From Pseudomonas delhiensis (GTDB taxonomy: Bacteria; Pseudomonadota; Gammaproteobacteria; Pseudomonadales; Pseudomonadaceae): a stretch of DNA of 64,000 nt. Position 1 is the stretch's first letter. Every line of letters starts with the position of its first letter. The notes below the pieces were generated by a model. That model did not search any database. It saw nothing but the letters and a program-made list of their open reading frames with translations, and was not told the origin of the DNA. Shown one piece after another: positions 52,632 to 62,337 of the stretch. The translations under genes were made by a program, and so were the position numbers. The stretch is from positions 1-64,000 of the forward strand of contig NZ_FZPC01000013.1 in NCBI RefSeq assembly GCF_900187975.1, read 5' to 3'.

Positions 52632-53621
52632 TTATCCGCCCTGCGCCGCCCCACCCGCGCCATTCGCCTGCAGGGGCAGCGCCTGGCGTTCCAGCCAGTG
52701 CAGGACCTGCGGCCAGACCTCGCGCTGGGCAGCCTTGCTCACCAGCATCTCGACGTGCCCGAAGTTTTCCGAAAAGCCCTGCCGGCGCCCCAAACAGAGG
52801 TACTCACGGACCTCGGAGCCGAACTGCTCGAACAGCTTGCGGCAGGCCCAGGGCGGGTCCTGGCGGTCGCCCTCGGCGCTGACCGCCAGCACCGGCGCCC
52901 GCACCTCGGCCAGGCCGGCCCACCAGTCGTTGCCGCGCTCGCCGAAGCGGCCGAACAGGCCGTACCAGCGCAGGGCCTCCAGGGCCAGGCCGATGGGCTC
53001 GTCCTCCGGGCCGCGGCGCAGGCGCGGGCCGGGGATCACGCCCATGCGCTTGAGCAGGAAGCGCCCGCTCCAGACCACCGGCGGCAGCTTCAGCGCCCAG
53101 TAGTCGCGGCTGACCTGGCTGCCGAACAGCGCCACGCTGGCGACCTGCTCCGGCGCCAGGTAGCCGCCGCCCAGGGCCGCGGCCAGGCTGGTGCCGCCCA
53201 GGGAATGGCCGATCCAGTGCGGCGCCTGGCCGCCCTGCTCGACGACGAAGGCGGCGATGGCCGGCAGGTCGAAGCGCGCGTAGGCGGCGACGCTGTTGCG
53301 CGAATAGTCGAGGTTGCGCGGCGACAGGCCGTGGCCACGCATCTCCGGTATCCACACGTCGAAGCCGGCGCGCGCCAGGTAGGGCCCGAGGCCGATGGCC
53401 CTGGGCGAGTACCAGAAGCGCCGGTTGGAGAAGCTGCCGTGCACCAGGATCACCGGCGCGCCGCGCTGCTCGCGGCCCGGCAGGCCCAGGCGGGTCAGCG
53501 CCAGCTCGACGCTGGGGTCCGGGCTGTTGTTGGGTTTCAGGCGGTAGACGTCCTCGGTGAGGTCGCCACGCAGTTCGGCGCTGACGAGCGCCACGGGGAA
53601 GAGTCGGCTACTGCTGTGCAT
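52632..53621 (-). CDS. Alpha/beta-fold hydrolase (esterase)
   Basis: A 329-residue cytosolic hydrolase. The oxyanion segment VILVHGSFSNRRFW, the nucleophile elbow HWIGHSLGGTSLA (Ser), the acid SAEGDRQDPP (Asp) and the late His (SENFGHVEML) form the usual triad. The ATG at 53621 is chosen. A start 42 bp further upstream lies close to the ppsA terminator. No signal peptide. It follows ppsA on the same strand but behind a strong terminator, so it is probably a separate unit. PA1771 equivalent; natural substrate unknown. Confidence 0.87.
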   Translation of the reverse strand: MHSSSRLFPVALVSAELRGDLTEDVYRLKPNNSPDPSVELALTRLGLPGREQRGAPVILVHGSFSNRRFWYSPRAIGLGPYLARAGFDVWIPEMRGHGLSPRNLDYSRNSVAAYARFDLPAIAAFVVEQGGQAPHWIGHSLGGTSLAAALGGGYLAPEQVASVALFGSQVSRDYWALKLPPVVWSGRFLLKRMGVIPGPRLRRGPEDEPIGLALEALRWYGLFGRFGERGNDWWAGLAEVRAPVLAVSAEGDRQDPPWACRKLFEQFGSEVREYLCLGRRQGFSENFGHVEMLVSKAAQREVWPQVLHWLERQALPLQANGAGGAAQGG

Positions 53622-53642
53622 GTCGTTGGATGGGCTGGCACG

Positions 53643-53671
53643 AAAAAGGGCGGGTGCAAGCACCCGCCCTT
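53643..53671 (-). terminator. Terminator of ppsA
   Basis: On the minus strand AAGGGCGGGTG-CTTG-CACCCGCCCTTTTT: an 11-bp perfect stem with a T-tract, 26 bp after the ppsA stop. Strong intrinsic terminator separating ppsA from the downstream hydrolase gene. Confidence 0.93.
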
Positions 53672-53696
53672 CCTGGACCCGCAGGTCCGGTTGGCG

Positions 53697-56066
53697 TCAG
53701 GCCTGGCCTTCGGCCAGGAAGAACCAGGTGTCGAGCACCGAGTCGGGGTTCAGCGACACGCTCTCGATGCCCTGTTCCATCAGCCACTTGGCCAGGTCCG
53801 GGTGGTCCGAGGGGCCCTGGCCGCAGATGCCGATGTACTTGCCGGCCTTGTTGCACGCGGCGATGGCGTTGGCCAGCAGCTTCTTGACCGCCGGGTTACG
53901 CTCGTCGAACAGGTGCGCGACGATGCCCGAGTCGCGGTCCAGGCCCAGGGTGAGCTGGGTCAGGTCGTTGGAGCCGATGGAGAAGCCGTCGAAGAACTCC
54001 AGGAACTCCTCGGCCAGCAGGGCGTTGGACGGCAGTTCGCACATCATGATGACCTTCAGGCCGTTCTCGCCGCGCTTCAGGCCATTGGTGGCCAGCAGTT
54101 CGACCACCTGCGAGGCCTCGCCGAGGGTGCGCACGAAGGGCACCATCAGCTCGACGTTGGTCAGGCCCATCTCGTTGCGGACCTTCTTCATCGCCCGGCA
54201 TTCCAGCTCGAAGCAGTCGCGGAAGGATTCGCTGATGTAGCGCGAGGCGCCGCGGAAGCCGAGCATCGGGTTCTCTTCTTCCGGCTCGTAGAGCTTGCCG
54301 CCGATCAGGTTGGCGTACTCGTTGGACTTGAAGTCCGACAGGCGCACGATGACCTTCTTCGGCCAGAAGGCCGCGGCCAGGGTGCTGACGCCCTCCACCA
54401 GCTTCTCGACGTAGAAGCCCACCGGGTCGTCGTAACCGGCGATGCGCTTCTCGACGCTGTCCTTGATGTCCGCCGGCAGGCTGGCGAAGTTCAGCAGCGC
54501 CTTGGGGTGCACGCCGATCATGCGGTTGATGATGAATTCCAGGCGGGCCAGGCCCACGCCCTCGTTGGGCAACTGGGCGAAGTCGAAGGCGCGGTCCGGG
54601 TTGCCGACGTTCATCATGATCTTGAACGGCAGCTCGGGCATGGCGTCCACCGAGTTCTGGCGCACGTCGAAGCCCAGTTGGCCTTCGTAGATCAGGCCGG
54701 TGTCGCCTTCGGCGCAGGACACGGTGACCTGCTGGCCGTCCTTCAGCACGGCGGTGGCGTTGCCGCAGCCGACCACCGCCGGGATGCCCAGCTCGCGGGC
54801 GATGATCGCCGCGTGGCAGGTACGCCCGCCTCGGTTGGTGACGATGGCGCTGGCGCGCTTCATCACCGGCTCCCAGTCCGGGTCGGTCATGTCCGAGACC
54901 AGCACGTCGCCGGGCTGCACCTTGTCCATCTCGGACACGTCGTGGATCACCTTCACCGGGCCTGCGCCGATGCGCTGGCCGATGGCGCGGCCTTCCACCA
55001 GGACCTTGCCCTTCTCCTTGAGCAGGTAGCGCTCCATCACGGTGGCGCTGGCGCGGCTCTTCACGGTTTCCGGGCGGGCCTGGACGATGTACAGCTTGCC
55101 GTCGTCGCCATCCTTCGCCCACTCGATGTCCATCGGGCGCTGGTAGTGCTTCTCGATGATCAGCGCCTGCTTGGCCAGCTCGGTGACCTCGGCGTCGCTC
55201 AGGGCGAAGCGCGCGCGGTCGGCCTTCTCCACGTCGACCACCTTGACCGACTTGCCGGCCCTGGCTTCGTCGCCGTAGATCATCTTGATCGCCTTGCTGC
55301 CCAGGTTGCGGCGCAGGATCGCCGGGCGGCCGGCTTCCAGGGTGGGCTTGTGCACGTAGAACTCGTCGGGGTTCACCGCGCCCTGCACCACGGTCTCGCC
55401 GAGGCCGTAGGCGCCGGTGATGAACACCACGTCGCGGAAGCCGGACTCGGTGTCCAGGGTGAACATCACCCCGGCGGTGCCGGTTTCCGAGCGGACCATG
55501 CGCTGCACGCCGGCGGACAGGGCGACCAGCTTGTGGTCGAAGCCCTGGTGCACGCGGTAGGCGATGGCGCGGTCGTTGAACAGGGAGGCGAAGACTTCCT
55601 TGGCCGCGCGGATCACGTTGTCCACGCCGCGGATGTTCAGGAAGGTCTCCTGCTGGCCGGCGAAGGAGGCGTCCGGCAGGTCCTCGGCGGTGGCGGAGGA
55701 ACGCACGGCGACGGCCATGTTGGCGTTGCCGCCGGCCATCTCGGCGAAGGCCTTGCGGATGTCGGCGTCCAGCTGGACGGGGAACTCGGCGTCCATCACC
55801 CACTGGCGGATCTGCGCGCCGGTCTTGGCCAGGGCGTTGACGTCGTCGACATCGAGGGCGTCCAGGGCGGCGTGAATGCGGTCGTTCAGGCCACTCTGCT
55901 CGAGGAAGTCACGGTAGGCCTGGGCGGTGGTGGCGAAGCCACCGGGAACCGAAACCCCAGCACCGGCGAGGTTGCTGATCATTTCGCCCAGGGATGCGTT
56001 CTTGCCCCCCACACGTTCGACATCATGGACGCCGAGCTTATCGAGGGAAACTACGTACTCTACCAA
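53697..56066 (-). CDS. ppsA: Phosphoenolpyruvate synthase
   Basis: A 789-residue enzyme converting pyruvate, ATP and water to PEP, AMP and phosphate. The N-terminal nucleotide-binding domain ([20 protein letters not shown]) is followed by the central swivelling domain with the phospho-accepting His ([20 protein letters not shown], near residue 420). The C-terminal barrel ([20 protein letters not shown] ... [20 protein letters not shown]) is complete. Full length as in E. coli (792). Divergent from ppsR, whose product regulates it by phosphorylating the Thr beside the catalytic His (here RTCH). Confidence 0.97.
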   Translation of the reverse strand: MVEYVVSLDKLGVHDVERVGGKNASLGEMISNLAGAGVSVPGGFATTAQAYRDFLEQSGLNDRIHAALDALDVDDVNALAKTGAQIRQWVMDAEFPVQLDADIRKAFAEMAGGNANMAVAVRSSATAEDLPDASFAGQQETFLNIRGVDNVIRAAKEVFASLFNDRAIAYRVHQGFDHKLVALSAGVQRMVRSETGTAGVMFTLDTESGFRDVVFITGAYGLGETVVQGAVNPDEFYVHKPTLEAGRPAILRRNLGSKAIKMIYGDEARAGKSVKVVDVEKADRARFALSDAEVTELAKQALIIEKHYQRPMDIEWAKDGDDGKLYIVQARPETVKSRASATVMERYLLKEKGKVLVEGRAIGQRIGAGPVKVIHDVSEMDKVQPGDVLVSDMTDPDWEPVMKRASAIVTNRGGRTCHAAIIARELGIPAVVGCGNATAVLKDGQQVTVSCAEGDTGLIYEGQLGFDVRQNSVDAMPELPFKIMMNVGNPDRAFDFAQLPNEGVGLARLEFIINRMIGVHPKALLNFASLPADIKDSVEKRIAGYDDPVGFYVEKLVEGVSTLAAAFWPKKVIVRLSDFKSNEYANLIGGKLYEPEEENPMLGFRGASRYISESFRDCFELECRAMKKVRNEMGLTNVELMVPFVRTLGEASQVVELLATNGLKRGENGLKVIMMCELPSNALLAEEFLEFFDGFSIGSNDLTQLTLGLDRDSGIVAHLFDERNPAVKKLLANAIAACNKAGKYIGICGQGPSDHPDLAKWLMEQGIESVSLNPDSVLDTWFFLAEGQA

Positions 56067-56233
56067 GGTGATCTCTCCACTGAATGTTGGAAAAGCTCAA
56101 ACGGGCCACCGCGACGCTGCCCCCTTTTCTGGCCGACGCCAGAAAAATAAGTGACAATGTCCCGGCAGGAGGCCTTGCAAAAGCGCGGCCTATCATACTC
56201 AGGATTCTTTCCTACATTAAGGCCCGCAGCGCA

Positions 56234-57052
56234 ATGAAACGTACGGCTTTCTTCATTTCCGACGGAACCGGCATCACCGCCGAAACCCTCGGCCAGAGTC
56301 TCCTTGCGCAGTTCGAGAACATCCATTTCCACAAACTGACGCGGCCGTACATCGACACCGAAGAAAAAGCGCGCGTCATGGTACAGCAAATCAACGCGGC
56401 TGCGCAGGCGGACGGTGCCCGCCCGATCATCTTCGACACCATCGTCAACCGTGAGATCCGGGCGGTCCTGGCCCAGTCGAACGGCTTCATGATCGACATC
56501 TTCTCGACCTTTTTGTCCCCGCTGGAGCAGGAATTATCCGCGGACTCCTCGTATTCCGTCGGAAAGTCCCACAGCATCGGCCACAATCCGCACTACATGG
56601 AGCGGATCGACGCGGTGAACTTCGCCCTCGACAACGACGACGGCGCCCGCACCCACTACTACGACAAGGCCGACCTGATCCTGGTCGGCGTGTCGCGCTG
56701 CGGCAAGACGCCCACCTGCCTCTATATGGCAATGCAATATGGCATTCGTGCGGCGAACTACCCGCTGACCGAGGAGGACATGGAGCGCCTGCAGCTGCCC
56801 AACGCCCTCAAGCCCTACAAGGGCAAGCTGTTCGGCCTGACCATCGACCCCGACCGGCTCACCGCCATCCGCAACGAGCGCAAGCCCAACAGCCGCTACG
56901 CCAGCTTCGCCCAGTGCGAGTTCGAGGTGCGCGAGGTGGAGAACCTGTTCCGCCGCGAGAACATCGCCTACATCAACTCCACCCACTTCTCGGTGGAGGA
57001 GATCGCCGCCAAGATCATGGTGGAGAAAGGCGTCGAGCGCCGCCTGAAGTAG
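56234..57052 (+). CDS. ppsR: PEP synthase regulatory kinase/pyrophosphorylase (PSRP)
   Basis: A 272-residue bifunctional DUF299 enzyme: ADP-dependent kinase and phosphate-dependent pyrophosphorylase acting on PpsA. The P-loop-like [16 protein letters not shown] (152-167) and the N-terminal [16 protein letters not shown] (5-20) are diagnostic. The ATG at 56234 is chosen because [13 protein letters not shown] is the family start. A frame beginning at 56084 is longer but unsupported. It faces away from ppsA with 167 bp between, a fixed pairing in Pseudomonas. Confidence 0.95.
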   Translation: MKRTAFFISDGTGITAETLGQSLLAQFENIHFHKLTRPYIDTEEKARVMVQQINAAAQADGARPIIFDTIVNREIRAVLAQSNGFMIDIFSTFLSPLEQELSADSSYSVGKSHSIGHNPHYMERIDAVNFALDNDDGARTHYYDKADLILVGVSRCGKTPTCLYMAMQYGIRAANYPLTEEDMERLQLPNALKPYKGKLFGLTIDPDRLTAIRNERKPNSRYASFAQCEFEVREVENLFRRENIAYINSTHFSVEEIAAKIMVEKGVERRLK

Positions 57053-57255
57053 CCCCGCCCGGCCCTGTGACACGGCTCACGCTGCCGCCCGCCGGGGCCC
57101 GGCGGGTGTCGTCACACGGGACCTGCGTGCTAGAATCGCGCCCCCGCATCCCTCCTGGGGGCCCACCCGCCCAGCCAAGGATGACTCGCCCGCAGGCCGT
57201 GGCGTTTGCCGGATGCCCCCGTTCACTGGCCTACGGCCCCCAGCGCTCAGGACTT

Positions 57256-57795
57256 ATGAGACTCAAGCCCACAGCCCTGCTGCTCCTGCTTTTCCTGGCA
57301 GCCTTCGGCGGCCCCGCCGGCGCCGCCGGCAAGACCGTCTACGGGCTCATCGAATACGCCCACGTCGGCCAGCTCGACCAGGTGCTGGCGGCCAAGCTCG
57401 ACACCGGCGCCAAGACCGCCTCCCTGAGCGCCCGCGACATCAAGCGCTTCAAGCGCGACGGCGAGACCTGGGTGCGCTTCTACCTGGCCACCGACGCCGC
57501 CGACAGCCAGCCGCTGGAGCGGCCGCTGGCGCGCATCAGCAAGATCAAGCGCCGCCACGGCGACTTCGACCCCGACGAGGGCAAGGCCTACACCGCCCGC
57601 CCGGTCATCGAGCTGGACGTCTGCCTGGGCAGGCTGCGCCGTACCATCGAAGTGAACCTTACCGACCGCAGCGCATTCCAATACCCCCTGCTGATCGGTT
57701 CCGACGCGCTCAAGCGCTTCGGCGCCCTGGTCGATCCCAGCCTGAAATACGCCGCCGGCCAGCCCGGCTGCCCCGTTGCGAAACCTGCCGAGTAA
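57256..57795 (+). CDS. Retropepsin-like aspartic protease, periplasmic (RimB/ATP-dependent zinc protease family)
   Basis: A 179-residue protein. A signal peptide is likely at residues 1-24 (LLLLLFLAAFGGPAGAAG). The retropepsin-like motif KLDTGAKTASLSA puts the catalytic Asp at D49 (D-T-G). Databases name this family 'ATP-dependent zinc protease' (PF05618). It is the first gene of a three-gene operon with a transglutaminase-like membrane protein and a RimK-type ATP-grasp enzyme. It would cleave what they join or process. The ATG at 57256 follows AGGA. PA1768 equivalent. Confidence 0.85.
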   Translation: MRLKPTALLLLLFLAAFGGPAGAAGKTVYGLIEYAHVGQLDQVLAAKLDTGAKTASLSARDIKRFKRDGETWVRFYLATDAADSQPLERPLARISKIKRRHGDFDPDEGKAYTARPVIELDVCLGRLRRTIEVNLTDRSAFQYPLLIGSDALKRFGALVDPSLKYAAGQPGCPVAKPAE

Positions 57796-57800
57796 AGCCC

Positions 57801-59327
57801 ATGCGCTCCATCAACCTGCACCTGAAGATCCTGATCGCCCTCCTGGTGGTCCTGGGCGTTTCCATCACCGCCTACCAGATCTTCATCCTCGGCATACCCA
57901 TGACCGAGGCGGAAACCGACGACCTGTGGAACATCGACGCCAAGGTCGAGTTCGTCGCCACGCCGAAGACCCCGGTCAAGGTGCAGATGTTCGTGCCGCC
58001 GCTGACCCAGGGCTACGTCAGCCTCAACGAGAGCTTCGTCTCGAACAACTACGGGGTGAGCATCAACCGCGCCGACGGCAACCGCAAGGTGACCTGGTCC
58101 TCGCGCCGCGCCAACGGCAAGCAGACGCTCTACTACCGCCTGGTGCTGACCAAGCGCTTCAGCGGCGAGCAGCCCAAGGAGAAAGGCCCGATCTTCCGTG
58201 ACAGCCCGCCCCTGGAAGGCCCGGAGAAGATCGCCGCCGAGGCGCTGATCGCGCCCATCCGCCAGCATTCGGCGGACATCGAGACCTTCGTCAGCGAAAC
58301 CATCAAGCGCGCCAACAACCTGGCCGACGACAACGTCAAGCTGCTGCTGGCCGGCGACACCAGCCTGGAGAAGCGCTCCTACATCGTCGAGACCCTGCTG
58401 GCCCAGGCCCACGTGCCCATGGAGCGCGTGCACACCCTGCGCCTGCTGGCCAACCAGGCGCAGAGCCCGGAACTGTGGCTGCGCAGCTACAACGGCAAGG
58501 ACTGGCTGTACTTCAACCCGGAAACCGGCGAGCGCGGCCTGCCCGCCGACCGCCTGATCTGGTGGCTGGGCGACGAGCCGCTGCTGGCGGTGGAAGGCGG
58601 CAAGAAGGCGCTGATCAGCTTCAGCCTGAACAACAGCGAGATGAACGCCATCCGCCTGGCCAAGCTGACCAACGAGAACACCGACGCAAGCTTCCTCGAC
58701 TACTCGCTGTACGGCCTGCCGCTGTCCACCCAGCAGACCTTCCAGATCATGATCATGATCCCCTTCGGCGTGCTGGTGATCCTGGTCCTGCGCAACCTGA
58801 TCGGCATCCAGACCCTCGGCACCTTCACCCCGGTGCTGATCGCCCTCGCCTTCCGCGAGACCGGCCTGCAGTGGGGCATCGGCCTGTTCACCGTGATCAC
58901 CGCCCTGGGCCTGTCGCTGCGCTCGTACCTGGAGCACCTGAAGCTGCAGATGCTGCCGCGGCTGTCGGTGGTGCTGACCTTCGTGGTGGTGATGATCGCC
59001 GCCATCAGCCTGCTCAGCCACCGCCTGGGCTTCGAGAGCGGCCTGTCGGTGGCGCTGTTCCCCATGGTGATCCTGACCATGAGCATCGAACGCCTGTCGA
59101 TCACCTGGGAAGAACGCGGCGCCGCCCACGCCATGAAGGCCGCCATCGGCACCCTGTTCGCCGCGGCCCTGGCGCACATCCTGATGCGCGTGCCGGAGCT
59201 GGTGTACTTCGTGTTCACCTTCCCCGCGGTGCTGCTGCTCCTGGTGGCCTTCATGCTGGCGATGGGCCGTTACCGCGGCTACCGCCTGACCGAGCTGTTC
59301 CGCTTCAAAGCCTTCCTGAAGGACTGA
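57801..59327 (+). CDS. Inactive-transglutaminase fused to a seven-helix membrane domain
   Basis: A 508-residue inner-membrane protein. A signal-anchor (residues 9-30) leads to a long periplasmic region that contains a transglutaminase-like fold at about 160-265. No catalytic Cys is present where the active protein would have one (LLAGDTSLEKRSYIVETLLA), so the domain is probably a binding module. The last ~200 residues have about seven hydrophobic helices (MIMIPFGVLVILVLRNLIGI onward). It lies 5 bp after the protease gene and 3 bp before the ATP-grasp gene. PA1767 equivalent; function unknown. Confidence 0.88.
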   Translation: MRSINLHLKILIALLVVLGVSITAYQIFILGIPMTEAETDDLWNIDAKVEFVATPKTPVKVQMFVPPLTQGYVSLNESFVSNNYGVSINRADGNRKVTWSSRRANGKQTLYYRLVLTKRFSGEQPKEKGPIFRDSPPLEGPEKIAAEALIAPIRQHSADIETFVSETIKRANNLADDNVKLLLAGDTSLEKRSYIVETLLAQAHVPMERVHTLRLLANQAQSPELWLRSYNGKDWLYFNPETGERGLPADRLIWWLGDEPLLAVEGGKKALISFSLNNSEMNAIRLAKLTNENTDASFLDYSLYGLPLSTQQTFQIMIMIPFGVLVILVLRNLIGIQTLGTFTPVLIALAFRETGLQWGIGLFTVITALGLSLRSYLEHLKLQMLPRLSVVLTFVVVMIAAISLLSHRLGFESGLSVALFPMVILTMSIERLSITWEERGAAHAMKAAIGTLFAAALAHILMRVPELVYFVFTFPAVLLLLVAFMLAMGRYRGYRLTELFRFKAFLKD

Positions 59328-59330
59328 GCC

Positions 59331-60317
59331 ATGTTCGGCCTGATCAAGCGGTGGAAAGCCCTGGAAGCCAAGGGCATCATGGGCATCAACCGGCGCAACG
59401 CGGACTTCGTGCTGAAGTACAACAAGCGCCACCTGTACCCGATCGTCGACGACAAGATCATCACCAAGGAGCGCGCCATCGCGGCGGGCATCCACGTGCC
59501 GGAGATGTACGGGATCATCTCCACCGAGAAGGAGATCGAGAAGCTCGACAGCATCATCGGCGAGCGCAACGACTTCGTCATCAAGCCGGCGCAGGGCGCG
59601 GGCGGCGACGGCATCCTGGTGATCGCCGACCGCTTCGAGGGCAACTTCAAGACCGTCTCCGGGCGCATCATCAGCCGCGAGGAGATCGAGTACCAGCTCT
59701 CCAGCATCCTCACCGGCCTGTACTCCCTGGGCGGCCACCGCGACCGCGCGCTGATCGAGTACCGCGTCACCCCCGACCAGATCTTCCGCAGCATCAGCTA
59801 CGAGGGCGTGCCGGACATCCGCATCATCGTCCTCATGGGCTACCCGGTGATGGCCATGCTGCGCCTGCCGACGCGCCAGTCCAACGGCAAGGCCAACCTG
59901 CACCAGGGCGCCATCGGCGTGGGCGTGGACCTGGCCACCGGCATCACCCTGCAAGGCACCTGGCTGAACCGCAAGATCGCCAAGCACCCGGACACCACCA
60001 ACGCGGTGGACGGCGTGCAGCTGCCGCACTGGGACGGCTTCATGAAGCTGGCCGCCGGCTGCTACGAGTTGTGCGGCCTGGGCTACATCGGCGTGGACAT
60101 GGTGCTGGACCAGGACAAGGGCCCGCTGATCCTCGAACTCAACGCCCGCCCCGGCCTGAACATCCAGATCGCCAACGACTGCGGCCTGACCGGCCGCGCC
60201 CAGGCGGTGGAAGCCCACCTGGTGGAGCTGCAGGCCAAGGGCGTGGAGGAAACCCCGGAAGAGCGCGTGCGCTTCTCCCAGAAGCTGTTCGGGCACGTGC
60301 CGGCGCGGGAGATCTGA
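59331..60317 (+). CDS. RimK-type ATP-grasp ligase (alpha-L-glutamate ligase-like)
   Basis: A 328-residue cytosolic ATP-grasp enzyme. NDFVIKPAQGAGGDGILVIA (about 81-100) is the ATP-binding strand-loop. GPLILELNARPGLNIQIAND carries the metal-binding Glu and Asn of the C-terminal lobe. Family members ligate amino acids to peptides or proteins. It is the last gene of the protease / transglutaminase-membrane / ligase operon. Its acceptor is unknown; with periplasmic partners it may make a small exported peptide or modify a membrane target. PA1766 equivalent. Confidence 0.9.
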   Translation: MFGLIKRWKALEAKGIMGINRRNADFVLKYNKRHLYPIVDDKIITKERAIAAGIHVPEMYGIISTEKEIEKLDSIIGERNDFVIKPAQGAGGDGILVIADRFEGNFKTVSGRIISREEIEYQLSSILTGLYSLGGHRDRALIEYRVTPDQIFRSISYEGVPDIRIIVLMGYPVMAMLRLPTRQSNGKANLHQGAIGVGVDLATGITLQGTWLNRKIAKHPDTTNAVDGVQLPHWDGFMKLAAGCYELCGLGYIGVDMVLDQDKGPLILELNARPGLNIQIANDCGLTGRAQAVEAHLVELQAKGVEETPEERVRFSQKLFGHVPAREI

Positions 60318-61135
60318 GGCAGGGCGAACAACCGTTCGCGGTTATCCGCCGCCGTCCGTACCAGCGGGGCGTCCGGCGTGGTCGGTGAATCCGATCGCGG
60401 ACGGAGTCCGCTCCTACGGGGGAGAAATACCGTGTTTCCCGGCAACCTGTAGGAGCGGGCCCTGCCCGCGAAATCGCGCGCAGGGCGCGCTCCTACATGG
60501 GAATGCTGTCGGTGGGACGGCGTAGGAGCGGATCTCATCCGCGAATCGCGCCTGAACCTCCGGCTATCGCGGACAAGGCCCGCTCCTACGGGGGAGAAAT
60601 ACCGTGTTTCCCGGCAACCTGTAGGAGCGGGCCCTGCCCGCGAAATCGCGCGCAGGGCGCGCTCCTACATGGGAATGCTGTCGGTGGGACGGCGTAGGAG
60701 CGGATCTCATCCGCGAATCGCGCCTGAACCTCCGGCTATCGCGGACAAGGTCCGCTCCGGGGGAGAAGTGCCGTGTTTCCCGGCAACCTGTAGGAGCGGG
60801 CCCTGCCCGCGAAATCGCGCGCAGGGCGCGCTCCTACATGGGAATGCTGTCGGTGGGGCGGCGTAGGAGCGGATCTCATCCGCGAATCGCGCCTGAACCT
60901 CCGGCTATCGCGGACAAGGTCCGCTCCTACGGGGGAGCAATACCGTGTTTCCCGGCAACCTGTAGGAGCGGGCCCTGCCCGCGAAATCGCGCGCAGGGCG
61001 CGCTCCTACATGGGAATGGTGTCGGTGGGACGGCGTAGGAGCGGACTCTGTCCGCGATTTGGCGGATAACGCCGTAGGCGTTATGCGCCCTACGAACTAT
61101 CGCGAACGCGGGACCCCAAGCTCGCTCCTACAGTC
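60318..61135. repeat. Tandem array of ~170-bp REP-containing units (four copies)
   Basis: GTAGGAGCGGGCCCTGCCCG marks each unit at 60449, 60621, 60790 and 60962 (periods 172, 169, 172). A unit contains that REP doublet (arms to GCGCGCTCCTAC), ATGGGAATGCTGTCGGTGGG, GTAGGAGCGGATCTCATCCG, CTCCGGCTATCGCGGACAAG and ACCGTGTTTCCCGGCAACCT. Copies differ by a few bases; copy 2 to 3 lacks TAC in one REP arm. A GTAGGGCG-type element (61062-61094) and a half REP end the tract. Nothing coding. Confidence 0.9.
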
Positions 61136-61156
61136 CCGGGCCAGCCGCGGCGCCCC

Positions 61157-62326
61157 TCACCGCACCACCGCCAGCTCGAACCCGCCCTGGTCCGCGTGCT
61201 CGCGCACCTTCATGCCCTCCCCGTTCACCGCCAGGTTTTCCAGCGGCCGCTTGTAGGGCTTGTTGTCCAGGGTCTGCAGGGCGCGGTCCTCGTCGGTGGT
61301 CAGCAGCAGCACGTAGCGCTCGCCCTGGTTGGCGCGCACCGGCACCGTGCCTTCGATGAAGGCGTAGCGGTACCAGGTTTCCGGGTTGAGCTTGTACACC
61401 GCGTCGCTGACCAGGCGCGTCGGGCGCTTGCGTTCGTCGAGGAACAGCAGCGACGGGTAGACCACCTGGTGGTTGGAGAAGCTGCGCACGCGCAGGCCGT
61501 AGACCTGCTGCGAGGCCGGCAGCTTCATGGCCACGTAGTAGCTCTTGCCCATGGGGAAGTCGAAGCTGGGGGAGAACTTGTTGAGCTCCTCGTAGCGCGG
61601 CTCGTCGGCGTTCAGTTCGGTGAACTCGGCGTCGGCTATCTGCTCGCAGCAGCGCCGCTGCAGGTCCTGGTAGAGGTCGTCGAGGGTCTTGCCGCTGCCC
61701 TTGAGCAGGGCCTTCATGGCGTCCGTCTGCTCGCCGCTGCCGTCCAGCCCGGGCAGGGCCTGCGGGCGCTGCCTGAACTGCACCTCGCGGCCTTCGGTGA
61801 AGGCGACCTGGCTGCGGCGGATGCCGTCGGCGCGGTCCTGGGCGGTGATCGGCGAGTTGTGCATGCGGCCCTGCTCGTCGACCCAGGTGTAGTACGGGTT
61901 GCCGTTCTCGCTGCGGACGAAGCCCTTGTCCTCGTAGGCCTCGGCGTCGATGTACTCGGAGGAGTGGTCGCCGTTGGGCAGCACGTAGTCGCCGCGCCCG
62001 GCGGGCACCTGGTTGCCGGCGTAGAAGCTGTTCTGCAGGTTGCCCTGGCCATCCACCCAGGTGAAGTAGCGGCGCTTGCTCTCCCCCGCCGGCGCGCTGC
62101 CGGGCCAGAGGGTGCCGCCGTCGTCGCGCTGGCGGGCGCGGTCGCTCTGGTCGATGCGCTTGGCCGCCTGGCGCTGCTGCTGGCCGTAGCCGGCGTCGAC
62201 GAAGGTGTTGTGCACCTGGCCGCTGTCGTCGATCCACGACAGGTAGCGCCCGGCGTCGGCCAGCGCCGGCAGCGGCGCGGCCGCCGTGGCCAGCAGGCAG
62301 AGGAGCAGGTGGCGGGAACGCTGCAT
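61157..62326 (-). CDS. MalM-like periplasmic protein with three DUF4124-type repeats
   Basis: A 389-residue exported protein with a signal peptide at about 1-23 (ALA/DAG). Three short repeats of the form YxxWxDxxGxxxN lie at about 28-42 (YLSWIDDSGQVHNTF), 87-101 (YFTWVDGQGNLQNSF) and 145-159 (YYTWVDEQGRMHNSP). The C-terminal ~180 residues resemble MalM-family proteins (GKSYYVAMKLPASQQVYGLR, then RYVLLLTTDEDRALQTL). The ATG at 62326 lies 11 bp after the fadL-homologue stop, so they form an operon. PA1765 equivalent. It may help the porin, but its role is unknown. Confidence 0.8.
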   Translation of the reverse strand: MQRSRHLLLCLLATAAAPLPALADAGRYLSWIDDSGQVHNTFVDAGYGQQQRQAAKRIDQSDRARQRDDGGTLWPGSAPAGESKRRYFTWVDGQGNLQNSFYAGNQVPAGRGDYVLPNGDHSSEYIDAEAYEDKGFVRSENGNPYYTWVDEQGRMHNSPITAQDRADGIRRSQVAFTEGREVQFRQRPQALPGLDGSGEQTDAMKALLKGSGKTLDDLYQDLQRRCCEQIADAEFTELNADEPRYEELNKFSPSFDFPMGKSYYVAMKLPASQQVYGLRVRSFSNHQVVYPSLLFLDERKRPTRLVSDAVYKLNPETWYRYAFIEGTVPVRANQGERYVLLLTTDEDRALQTLDNKPYKRPLENLAVNGEGMKVREHADQGGFELAVVR

Positions 62327-62337
62327 CCGTCCGGTCC

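Noticed and set aside
52698-56150. Very long plus-strand open frame (1150 codons) opposite ppsA and the hydrolase
   Set aside because: It is the antisense of well-identified genes. Its Val/His/Ala-rich translation is typical of antisense frames in GC-rich DNA.
60449-61010. Possible CRISPR array
   Set aside because: Units are ~170 bp and repeated along their entire length, with no short repeat/unique spacer pattern and no cas genes.
60497-61038. Three similar 65-66-residue open frames (60497-60697, 60669-60866, 60838-61038)
   Set aside because: They are the same repeat unit read through in one frame of the tandem array. No ribosome binding sites, and the composition is that of REP palindromes.
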